Source: an uncultured Erysipelotrichaceae bacterium (GTDB lineage Bacteria > Bacillota_I > Bacilli_A > Erysipelotrichales > Erysipelotrichaceae). From it: 11,441 nt of DNA. How positions within the stretch are numbered: the stretch's first letter is position 1; each line of letters opens with the position of its first letter. The stretch covers positions 1 through 11,441 of the forward strand of contig CADBND010000246.1 of assembly GCA_902795875.1 (NCBI GenBank). The letters run 5' to 3'. The notes below the pieces were generated by a model, which was given only the letters and a program-made list of their open reading frames with translations, was not told where the DNA came from and searched no databases. Positions 5,538-11,441 of this stretch are shown here, in pieces. The position numbers and the translations under genes are program-made.

Positions 5538-6754
5538 GCAAGGCAGCTTCTGCTTTTACGGTGATGGTCAAGCCCATCGGTTCTGCCTGCAACATGGCGT
5601 GCCGCTACTGTTATTATCTGGGCAATGAGCTCTCACACCGAAGGCCGATGTCCTATGAGACACTGGAGGTCTTGATCCGCAACTATTTTGACAGTTCGCC
5701 AGGTCCTGTCGTGTCTTTCATATGGCATGGGGGAGAGCCGACTTTGCGGGGAATCGATTTCTATAAGAAGGCAGTGGAGTTAGAGAAAAAGTATCTGCCG
5801 AAAGGGTATGAGTGCTGGAACAACATCCAGACAAATGGCCTGGAACTAAGTGATGAATGGTGTCAGTTTCTGAAGAAAGAAAGATTCGATGTGGGTCTTT
5901 CGATCGATGGAACTGCTTTGATTCATGATTCATTCAGAAAGGATGCTTCTGGAAAGGGAACCTATGACCGGGTCAAGGCCAGTATCGAGCGATTGAAACG
6001 GTATGGGATCAGACCGGATCTGCTTTGTACGGTCAATGCACAGACTTGTGAGGATGCATACAATGTCTACCGGCAGCTGAGGGATCTGAATACCGGCTGG
6101 ATACAGTTCATTCCGATCGTGAATATGGATGGGGATGGAATCGTCGATCCTTATTCCGTAGACAGGAAAAGATACGGGTCCTTTCTGAAGACGGTGTTCT
6201 ATCAATGGCTGTATAACGATCTTGATAAACTGGGCGTACAGCTGTTCATGGAGATGATGCAGGTCTATGCGGGCAATTCTCAGACTCTGTGCTGGCTGCA
6301 GGAAAGATGCGGGAACGTTCCGGTCGTTGAGAGCGATGGAAAAGTCTATTCCTGTGACCATTTCGTAAGGGAGGAACATTGCCTGGGCAACATTCATGAG
6401 GACAGCTTGTCTTCGATCATGGATGGAGATAAGCAGCGATCCTTCGGGGAGAGAAAGGCTTTCCTGAATGAGAAATGCCGGAATTGTCCCTATCTTTCCA
6501 TCTGTAACGGCGGCTGTCTCAAAGACAGAGACAGGAATAACTGCAATGTGCTTTGTGAGAGTTATCTGGAAGTCTTTGAAGAGGCCGAAGAGCCTTTGCG
6601 AAAGGCAGCGAAGCTTTGGATGGAAGGAAACTCTTTTAAGAAGATCATGGAAGAACTGAAAAAGGATCGGGATGAGAAGTGGAAGGATATCAAAGGAAAC
6701 GCTCCCTGTCCATGTGGAAGCGGCAGGAAATACAAGCACTGCTGTGGAAAATGA
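5534..6754 (+). CDS. Radical SAM/SPASM maturase (anSME-like) with C-terminal SEC-C zinc motif
   Basis: The 406-residue enzyme has the radical SAM cluster motif Cys19-x3-Cys23-x2-Cys26 followed by Tyr-Tyr, and the Gly-Gly-Glu-Pro SAM-binding strand at 66-69. A SPASM region for two auxiliary 4Fe-4S clusters is complete: Cys253, Cys259, Cys274, Cys315, Cys318, Cys324, Cys328 and Cys341. Asp275 follows Cys274, as does the proposed catalytic base of anaerobic sulfatase-maturating enzymes, which oxidise a Cys or Ser of a target protein to formylglycine. Residues 389-406 add a SEC-C motif (Cys392, Cys394, Cys403, Cys404), a small zinc-binding tail also found at the end of SecA. The start overlaps the upstream hydrolase stop by 4 nt and has no good site of its own, suggesting coupling. 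No sulfatase is nearby, so formylglycine formation is family inference; another peptide modification is possible. Confidence 0.86.
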   Translation: MSKAASAFTVMVKPIGSACNMACRYCYYLGNELSHRRPMSYETLEVLIRNYFDSSPGPVVSFIWHGGEPTLRGIDFYKKAVELEKKYLPKGYECWNNIQTNGLELSDEWCQFLKKERFDVGLSIDGTALIHDSFRKDASGKGTYDRVKASIERLKRYGIRPDLLCTVNAQTCEDAYNVYRQLRDLNTGWIQFIPIVNMDGDGIVDPYSVDRKRYGSFLKTVFYQWLYNDLDKLGVQLFMEMMQVYAGNSQTLCWLQERCGNVPVVESDGKVYSCDHFVREEHCLGNIHEDSLSSIMDGDKQRSFGERKAFLNEKCRNCPYLSICNGGCLKDRDRNNCNVLCESYLEVFEEAEEPLRKAAKLWMEGNSFKKIMEELKKDRDEKWKDIKGNAPCPCGSGRKYKHCCGK

Positions 6755-6760
6755 TGATTA

Positions 6761-6787
6761 TATGCCGGCAAAGATGCCGGCATTTTT
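6761..6787 (+). terminator. Intrinsic terminator after the radical SAM gene
   Basis: ATGCCGGC (6762-6769) pairs with GCCGGCAT (6776-6783), with one more A-T pair inside closing an AAGA loop. TTTTT at 6783-6787 follows. It starts 7 nt after the stop. Confidence 0.93.
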
Positions 6788-6793
6788 CTGATA

Positions 6794-6802
6794 TGTTAAT
6801 AT
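6794..6802 (+). promoter_or_regulatory. Extended -10 promoter placing transcription start at the HAD start codon
   Basis: TGT followed by TAATAT (6797-6802) fits an extended -10 element. The usual start distance puts +1 at about 6809, the A of the ATG. No -35 is recognisable; the position is occupied by the preceding terminator. Confidence 0.5.
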
Positions 6803-6808
6803 GGTGCC

Positions 6809-7660
6809 ATGATCCGGCTTTTCGTATCCGATGTGGATGGTACATTGCTGAATGAAAAAGGTCAGCTGGAAGAAGGGACGATCGAAGCGATACGCCGCTT
6901 TCAAAGGGAAGGCGGCATCTTCATGGTGGCGACAGGACGAAATCCCTGGGAACTCGATGAGATCCTTTCGCAGATCGACAATGTTGTCCTGAACTGTGTA
7001 AACGGTGCCGTTTTATGCAAAAAGGACGGTGAAGTTCTGATCGGCAATTATGTGGATGAAAGATATGTGCGGCTGATCGAAGGCTATTGCCGGGACAAGG
7101 GGATACCGGTCGAATACCATGGAGAAGAAAAGACCTATACGACTTGTGACAGGGAAAGTTTCAAAAAACGAGCGATCTCCACTTTTGGAAGGAGATACTC
7201 TGATCCGGAAAAGATCTTCGATAAGATCTACGATTCGAAGCACATGTGTTTCGGGATGCGATACGAAGAGATCCCTTGTGACAAGATCTTCAAGATCGAA
7301 GCGCTTTTCATGAACGAGGAAGAAAGGATCTTTCTGAATAAAAGGGTGAAGGAGGAATTCCGTGATTGCAACATCGTGAGCGTGGAGGCGATGGGCAACA
7401 TCGAGATCACTTCCGCTTTATCCGGGAAGGCAAGGGCGATCGAACGGTTCTGTGAGCTGGAAGGGATCGATGAGGCAGAAGTGGCGGTCGCCGGTGACAG
7501 CGGGAATGATATCGGAATGTTAAAAAGATATGCGAATTCCTATGCCATGGTTAGTGGCGATGAAGAAACAAAAAAGGCCGCAAGATATCTTGCCTTGTCT
7601 AACCGTGAACATGGAATAGAGATATTGATAAATAAGATATGTGATGAAAACGAGAGCTGA
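6809..7660 (+). CDS. Cof-type HAD-superfamily phosphatase (subfamily IIB)
   Basis: The 283-residue protein has all four HAD motifs: Asp8-Val-Asp10-Gly-Thr12 (nucleophile and acid), Thr42 in V-A-T-G-R, Lys207 in S-G-K-A-R, and Gly-Asp230-Ser-Gly-Asn233-Asp234 for magnesium. The large insert between motifs II and III is the type IIB cap. Relatives dephosphorylate small cytoplasmic metabolites such as sugar phosphates, flavin precursors or pyridoxal phosphate; the specific substrate cannot be assigned. Motif I fixes the N-terminus, so the ATG at 6809 is secure, yet no Shine-Dalgarno sequence precedes it. Together with the extended -10 just upstream this suggests a leaderless mRNA. It is a single-gene unit between two terminators. 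Confidence 0.9.
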   Translation: MIRLFVSDVDGTLLNEKGQLEEGTIEAIRRFQREGGIFMVATGRNPWELDEILSQIDNVVLNCVNGAVLCKKDGEVLIGNYVDERYVRLIEGYCRDKGIPVEYHGEEKTYTTCDRESFKKRAISTFGRRYSDPEKIFDKIYDSKHMCFGMRYEEIPCDKIFKIEALFMNEEERIFLNKRVKEEFRDCNIVSVEAMGNIEITSALSGKARAIERFCELEGIDEAEVAVAGDSGNDIGMLKRYANSYAMVSGDEETKKAARYLALSNREHGIEILINKICDENES

Positions 7661-7675
7661 AGATCAGCTCTTTTT
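7653..7675 (+). terminator. Intrinsic terminator overlapping the HAD gene stop codon
   Basis: AGAGCTGA (7653-7660) pairs with TCAGCTCT (7664-7671) around an AGA loop, followed by a T run to 7675. The stop codon TGA (7658-7660) is part of the 5' arm. Confidence 0.9.
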
Positions 7676-7707
7676 AATGAAATTTCGGTACAGCTTATTG
7701 GCCTTCG

Positions 7708-7736
7708 TTGACAATAAATGAATGTTCATTTAATAT
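7708..7736 (+). promoter_or_regulatory. Promoter of the tetR-spx-lon operon
   Basis: A perfect TTGACA -35 (7708-7713) is followed, after exactly 17 nt, by TAATAT (7731-7736, 4/6). Transcription would start near 7743, just ahead of the GAGG ribosome binding site of tetR (7745-7748), giving a very short leader. This is the best -35 in the window. The operator fills the spacer. Confidence 0.78.
7715..7732. promoter_or_regulatory. TetR-type operator inside the promoter spacer
   Basis: TAAATGAA-TG-TTCATTTA is an inverted repeat with perfect 8-bp arms and a 2-nt centre. It fills the space between -35 and -10 and enters the -10. The AATGAA/TTCATT core resembles known TetR-family operators. Binding there would block RNA polymerase, so autorepression by the downstream TetR protein is the simplest reading. 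Confidence 0.75.
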
Positions 7737-7753
7737 TAAATTATGAGGTCATT

Positions 7754-8314
7754 ATGAGAACTAAGGATATCGATAAGCAGCAGAGGATCAAGGATGCGAT
7801 GATCTCTCTGATCCTGAAAGAGGGGATCAATGGTGCTTCGGTCGCTAAGATCGCCCGGGAGGCAAACGTTTCTCCTGCGACCATATATGTCTATTACCGG
7901 AATAAGGATGATATGCTTTCGGAGGTATTCGGAGAATATGTGGAGAAGTGCTATTCGTATCTTTGTAAGCGGATCTATCCGCAGATGAGCGGTCCGGATC
8001 TGATCGATGCATTGATCCGAGGGACGTATGCCTATTCTCTGGAGAACAGGGAGATCTTCTCGTTCGTGGAACAGTGTTTTGCTTGTCCGACGATTCAGGA
8101 GGATATCGTTCATTCTGCCCATTATGCGGATGTATTCGATCTGATACATGAATACCAGAGGAGAGGAGTCATTCGTTCCTATTCCGATTCCAATATCAGT
8201 GCCGTCTTATTTGCACCGGTCAAATTCATGGTCATGAACCGGTCCATGTTTCCCGATCCGGAAAAGGATCTTGATGAACTGGTCATGATGCTTAAGGATA
8301 TGCTGCTTTATTAG
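7754..8314 (+). CDS. TetR/AcrR-family transcriptional regulator
   Basis: The 186-residue protein has the family's N-terminal helix-turn-helix at about residues 27-50 (S-V-A-K-I-A-R-E-A-N-V-S-P-A-T-I-Y-V-Y-Y, then K-D-D-M-L). The C-terminal ligand and dimer domain is variable, as usual, and the ligand cannot be predicted. Cys66, Cys71, Cys109 and Cys111 could in principle sense thiol stress, but this is speculation from the spx neighbour. The start is the ATG at 7754, 5 nt after GAGG (7745-7748). The in-frame ATG at 7718 lies inside the operator and upstream of the expected transcription start. The gene is the first of a likely operon; 48 nt without a terminator separate it from spx. Confidence 0.92.
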   Translation: MRTKDIDKQQRIKDAMISLILKEGINGASVAKIAREANVSPATIYVYYRNKDDMLSEVFGEYVEKCYSYLCKRIYPQMSGPDLIDALIRGTYAYSLENREIFSFVEQCFACPTIQEDIVHSAHYADVFDLIHEYQRRGVIRSYSDSNISAVLFAPVKFMVMNRSMFPDPEKDLDELVMMLKDMLLY

Positions 8315-8362
8315 GAAGTCTTGGATCTTTTTGGGGTCCCGGTCGATAGAGGAGGTAGTGCA

Positions 8363-8740
8363 ATGATAATCATGTATACATCTCAGGGATGTTCATCCTG
8401 CCGCAAGGCGAAAAAGTATATGCGTGATAATAATCTCAGGTTCATCGAGAGGGATATTATGCATGGTGATCTGAAAGAGGACGAGATACGTTATCTTTTG
8501 AAGAGGACTTCCAACGGTACGGATGATATCATTTCAAATCGTTCCAAGATCATAAAGGAGTCCAATGTAGATCTCGAGGAGATGTCGCTTTCTGATCTCG
8601 TTCACTTTATCAGCGAGAATCCTACCGTTTTAAAAAGACCGATCATTCTTGACGACCGCGATATGCAGGCGGGTTACGACGAGGATGAGATATCGATATT
8701 CAAGAAAAACAATCTGAAGAAGATCTCACTTGCAGTTTAA
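8363..8740 (+). CDS. spx: Spx, redox-responsive RNA polymerase-binding regulator
   Basis: The 125-residue ArsC-fold protein aligns well with Bacillus subtilis Spx. It keeps the Cys10-x-x-Cys13 redox switch, the N-G-T-D-D-I-I-S-x-R-S-K block (51-62), Arg92-Pro93 in L-K-R-P-I-I-L-D-D, and G-Y-D-E-D-E-I near 104-110. In Bacillus, Spx binds the RNA polymerase alpha C-terminal domain under disulfide stress, activates thioredoxin and thiol genes, and is kept low by ClpXP with an adaptor. The C-terminus is about six residues shorter than in Bacillus and ends Ser-Leu-Ala-Val, not the Ala-Asn degron, so turnover may differ. The ATG at 8363 has a perfect AGGAGG 7 nt upstream (8350-8355). lon follows after 11 nt. 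Confidence 0.93.
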   Translation: MIIMYTSQGCSSCRKAKKYMRDNNLRFIERDIMHGDLKEDEIRYLLKRTSNGTDDIISNRSKIIKESNVDLEEMSLSDLVHFISENPTVLKRPIILDDRDMQAGYDEDEISIFKKNNLKKISLAV

Positions 8741-8751
8741 AGGAGTGGCAG

Positions 8752-11034
8752 ATGATAGTAATACCAGTATTCAATATGCTTCCGCTTCCGGAAGCAAATC
8801 TTTATTTTCAGCTGAATGAACTGAAAAAGATAGCCGGCAGCCGGAATATCGTTCTGAATGATAAGACAATCGTCATCGTGGCGAAGGAGAAGATCGAGGC
8901 CGGCGGATTAACGGAGGACAGTTTCTATCCGATCGGTGCTGTAGGATTCATCTCGGATATCCGGGAGGGTTTCGTTACGGTTTCTTTGCAATACCGTGTT
9001 GATCTGGAGAATGTCTTCATCGATCCCGATCAGAGTATCCGGCTTTCCATAAGCAGAAGAAACGATATCGCCGATCTTGATCCGCAAGAGGCAAAAGAGA
9101 AGCTGAAGGATCTTATTGCGGAAATGAAGAAATATGCTTCAGGTTTTGAATGGGGGAAGGCGGCTGAGGTCTATATCGACCAGGTCGATTCTCTGAATAT
9201 GGCGATCAGCATGATGTCTCCCTGGCTGAAGCTTTCCAATGAGGAAAGATATGCGCTTCTGAAGGAGGATTCGCAAGCACAAAGAGCACAGATGATCGAG
9301 AAGATCATGTATGAATTCCTTGAGGTGGGAAGGATCACCAATGAGGCGGCGACTTCCCAGCAGAAGGAATACCAGCAGATGTACAGGGAGGCGGCCATCA
9401 AGAGACAGATGGAGCACCTTCAGAAGGAACTTGATGATATGCATCCGGAGAATGTTACGGATGTGCAGAAGTTTCAGAAGAAGATCGCTGAGTCGGGTAT
9501 GAATGAGACGGCCAGGAAAGAGGCCGAAAAGGTTTTGAACAGGCTGAGACAGGAAGGACAGCAGTCGGCTGAGTCCGGCATCCTTTACGATTATCTGGAT
9601 TTCGTCACTTCTCTTTCCTGGAAGAAAGAAGAGCCCAGAAACATCGATCTGGATAAGGCAAGAATGATCCTGGATGAGGATCATTACGGCCTGGATAGGG
9701 TGAAGGAGAGGATCATCCAGCAGATCGCGGTGATGAACCTGAAGAAACAGCAGTCCGGTTCTATCTTGCTTTTTACGGGTGCTCCGGGTACAGGCAAGAC
9801 TTCGATCGGAAGATCGATCGCCAGAGCATTGGGCAGAGAATATGTACGTGTCTCTTTGGGTGGTGTTCATGACGAATCGGATATCCGGGGACACAGAAGG
9901 ACCTATATCGGGGCGATGCCGGGCAGGATCATGGATGGCATACAGAAAAGCGGAGTCTCCAATCCGGTCATGGTGCTGGATGAGGTGGATAAGCTTTCCG
10001 CTTCCTATAACGGTTCGCCAGCCAGCGCATTACTTGAGGTCCTCGATCCCGAACAGAATGATACGTTCACCGATCATTATATGAATGTTCCTTACGATCT
10101 TTCGGATGTGTTGTTCATATGTACGGCAAACACGACGGAAACGATCCCGGAGCCGCTGTTGAACAGGATGGAGGTCATACAGTTCAACGGTTATACACCG
10201 ATCGAAAAGAAACAGATCGCTTTGAAGCATCTGATCCCACGGTCGATGGAGGCAATGGGTATCGAGAAAGACCGTATGGAATTTGAGGAAGAAGCGGTCG
10301 ATACGCTGATCAGTGAGTATACCAGAGAGGCAGGAGTCAGAGGTCTTAGAAAACAGATCGATACGCTTTGCCGGATGCTGGCGGTGAAGATCGCACAGGA
10401 TCCCGATGAACATATCCGCGTCACCAGTGAACTCATTCATGAGAAGATGGCAGGTCATCCCTATATGGGATCACAGATCCTGAAAGATGTGAAGCCCGGT
10501 GTGGTAACAGGTCTCGCCTGGACACCGGTCGGAGGCGAGATATTGTATATCGAGACCCTTCTTACCAGAGGCAAGGGTGATCTGGTCATTACCGGCCGGC
10601 TTGGCGATGTGATGAAGGAATCGGCTCTGATCGCTTTGAGTCTGGTGAAGGAGCGTTTCCCGAAACAGAGCGAGGTTTTGAAGGATCATGATCTGCATAT
10701 CCATGTGCCTTCCGGCGCTGTCTCCAAGGACGGTCCTTCGGCGGGCATCACCCTGACATGTGCCTTGGCTTCGCTTGTAAGCGGAAAATGTGTCGATCCG
10801 CATATCGCGATGACGGGTGAAGTATCTTTGCGGGGTACGGTCGATCCGATCGGCGGTCTCAGTGAGAAACTGATGGCTGCACAGCGGGCAGGCGTAAAGA
10901 AAGTATTCATTCCTCAAGAGAATGCGGTCGATCTGAAGGATGTCGCTGATGAGGTGAAAGAAAAACTTGAGATCGTCACCGTTTCAAAGGTGGAAGATGT
11001 TCTGATACAGACAGGGATCATGGATAAAGAATAG
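8752..11034 (+). CDS. lon: ATP-dependent Lon protease (LonA type)
   Basis: The 760-residue protein has an N-terminal LON substrate-binding region (about 1-190), a helical coiled region (about 190-300), an AAA+ module with Walker A G-A-P-G-T-G-K-T (343-350) and Walker B Asp410-Glu411, and a C-terminal serine-lysine protease domain with Ser663 in K-D-G-P-S-A-G and Lys706 in G-G-L-S-E-K-L. The 43-residue gap between the dyad residues equals that in E. coli Lon. It unfolds and degrades damaged and regulatory proteins in the cytoplasm. It is slightly shorter than E. coli (784) and Bacillus (774) Lon, and the first 120 residues are divergent. The start has AAAGGAG at 6-nt spacing, 11 nt after spx, so co-expression with spx and tetR is likely. 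An intrinsic terminator ends the operon. Confidence 0.96.
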   Translation: MIVIPVFNMLPLPEANLYFQLNELKKIAGSRNIVLNDKTIVIVAKEKIEAGGLTEDSFYPIGAVGFISDIREGFVTVSLQYRVDLENVFIDPDQSIRLSISRRNDIADLDPQEAKEKLKDLIAEMKKYASGFEWGKAAEVYIDQVDSLNMAISMMSPWLKLSNEERYALLKEDSQAQRAQMIEKIMYEFLEVGRITNEAATSQQKEYQQMYREAAIKRQMEHLQKELDDMHPENVTDVQKFQKKIAESGMNETARKEAEKVLNRLRQEGQQSAESGILYDYLDFVTSLSWKKEEPRNIDLDKARMILDEDHYGLDRVKERIIQQIAVMNLKKQQSGSILLFTGAPGTGKTSIGRSIARALGREYVRVSLGGVHDESDIRGHRRTYIGAMPGRIMDGIQKSGVSNPVMVLDEVDKLSASYNGSPASALLEVLDPEQNDTFTDHYMNVPYDLSDVLFICTANTTETIPEPLLNRMEVIQFNGYTPIEKKQIALKHLIPRSMEAMGIEKDRMEFEEEAVDTLISEYTREAGVRGLRKQIDTLCRMLAVKIAQDPDEHIRVTSELIHEKMAGHPYMGSQILKDVKPGVVTGLAWTPVGGEILYIETLLTRGKGDLVITGRLGDVMKESALIALSLVKERFPKQSEVLKDHDLHIHVPSGAVSKDGPSAGITLTCALASLVSGKCVDPHIAMTGEVSLRGTVDPIGGLSEKLMAAQRAGVKKVFIPQENAVDLKDVADEVKEKLEIVTVSKVEDVLIQTGIMDKE

Positions 11035-11061
11035 ATATCGGTTCATTCCGATATCTTTTTT
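11033..11061 (+). terminator. Intrinsic terminator of the tetR-spx-lon operon
   Basis: GATATCGG (11034-11041) pairs perfectly with CCGATATC (11048-11055) around a 6-nt loop, followed by six T (11056-11061). The stem starts at the last base of the lon stop codon. Confidence 0.94.
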
Positions 11062-11087
11062 GATGGTACAGATGTTTTTGCGATGTG

Positions 11088-11093
11088 TAAAAT
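11088..11093 (+). promoter_or_regulatory. Possible -10 box for the right-edge HAD gene
   Basis: TAAAAT matches the -10 consensus at 5/6. A weak GGTACA stands 17 nt upstream (11065-11070). Transcription would start near 11100, leaving only 3-6 nt before the start codon. Confidence 0.4.
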
Positions 11094-11102
11094 GATAGAG
11101 AA

Positions 11103-11441
11103 ATGATGAAAGAATATTCCGTTTACGTTTTTGATCTTTATGGGACGCTTGTGGACATCCGCACCGATGAAGACAGTTCTTCTTTCTGGAAGAAGGCATG
11201 TATCCTGTTTGAAAGCTGCGGTGCTTCTTACGGATATGCGGAACTAAAGGATGCGTATTTCAGAAAGATCAGCGAGCTGGAAAAGAAGAATGAGAGAAAA
11301 GGACATCACATCGAGATCGATCTTTCTGAGGTGTTTTCCTTTCTGCTTAGCGATAAGGGGATCTCTGCCGATAAGGATACGATCGTTTTTCTGATGGAGA
11401 GGTTCCGCGATCTTTCCGTAAGCCATATCCGCTTGTACAGG
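11103..11441 (+). CDS. HAD-superfamily hydrolase with DxYGT motif, 5' part only
   Basis: The first 113 codons of a gene that continues past the right edge. Motif I is V-F-D11-L-Y13-G-T-L-V-D: the nucleophile Asp11 is kept, but the second Asp of the usual DxDxT is Tyr. This variant is known in L-2-haloacid dehalogenases and in a group of uncharacterised Firmicutes HAD proteins. The helical segment after motif I fits a type I cap. Motifs II-IV are outside the window, so activity cannot be judged. Either ATG at 11103 or 11106 could start it; only a weak AGAG lies just upstream, and a -10-like box ends 9 nt before it, so a leaderless or near-leaderless mRNA is possible. Confidence 0.82.
   Translation, partial: MMKEYSVYVFDLYGTLVDIRTDEDSSSFWKKACILFESCGASYGYAELKDAYFRKISELEKKNERKGHHIEIDLSEVFSFLLSDKGISADKDTIVFLMERFRDLSVSHIRLYR

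Noticed and set aside
5930..6739. 269-residue open frame on the minus strand inside the radical SAM gene
   Set aside because: It is antisense to a gene with complete catalytic motifs, shows no recognisable domain, and has no ribosome binding site or promoter.
5534..6754. Calling the pair a peptide natural-product (RiPP) cluster
   Set aside because: No short precursor gene or export gene is visible between or near the two genes, and the enzyme's cysteine pattern fits anSME-like proteins.
7718..7753. Twelve-residue N-terminal extension of the TetR protein
   Set aside because: The ATG lies within the operator and upstream of the expected transcription start, with no ribosome binding site; 7754 has GAGG at 5 nt.
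8321..8362. TTG start giving Spx 14 more residues
   Set aside because: The Spx family begins right at the short strand before the CxxC motif, and a perfect AGGAGG precedes the ATG at 8363.
9139..9894. 251-residue open frame on the minus strand inside lon
   Set aside because: It lies antisense to the conserved helical and AAA+ parts of Lon; the Leu/His/Arg-rich translation is typical of a shadow of a coding strand rich in GAT and AAG codons.

Overview
The window looks like ordinary low-to-mid-GC Bacillota chromosome, not a mobile element. I see strong AGGAGG-type ribosome binding sites, short intrinsic terminators, an unmistakable Bacillus-type Spx, a LonA protease, and an oxygen-sensitive radical SAM maturase that suggests an anaerobe. 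An Erysipelotrichia-like gut anaerobe is my best guess, but it rests on general resemblance only. No transposase, integrase, phage gene, CRISPR array, tRNA or rRNA was seen.

Layout. (1) 125-2077 (+): a membrane-anchored alpha/beta hydrolase with about eight C-terminal membrane segments. It converges on (2) a minus-strand low-molecular-weight tyrosine phosphatase (2122-2520), with one shared hairpin between them. (3) A 365-nt gap (2521-2885) holds a promoter, a 12-bp palindrome and a candidate structured leader ahead of (4) a single SPFH/band-7 membrane protein (2886-3674). (5) An AEC-family permease (3765-4679) follows with its own promoter and terminator. (6) A dienelactone-hydrolase-like gene (4773-5537) overlaps by 4 nt with (7) a radical SAM/SPASM maturase ending in a SEC-C zinc motif (5534-6754). 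(8) A Cof-type HAD phosphatase (6809-7660) appears to be read from a leaderless mRNA. (9) tetR-spx-lon (7754-11034) looks like one stress operon, with a near-perfect TetR-type operator between its -35 and -10. (10) A second HAD-like hydrolase, with a DxYGT motif, starts at about 11103 and runs off the right edge.

How the genes work together. The clearest functional unit is tetR-spx-lon. Spx is a global thiol-stress regulator of RNA polymerase that is controlled by proteolysis in Bacillus, and here it lies 11 nt from a protease gene under a probably self-regulating TetR repressor. The second unit is the translationally coupled hydrolase/radical SAM pair. No sulfatase is visible nearby, so the substrate of the maturase is open. 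Most other genes are single units bounded by terminators.
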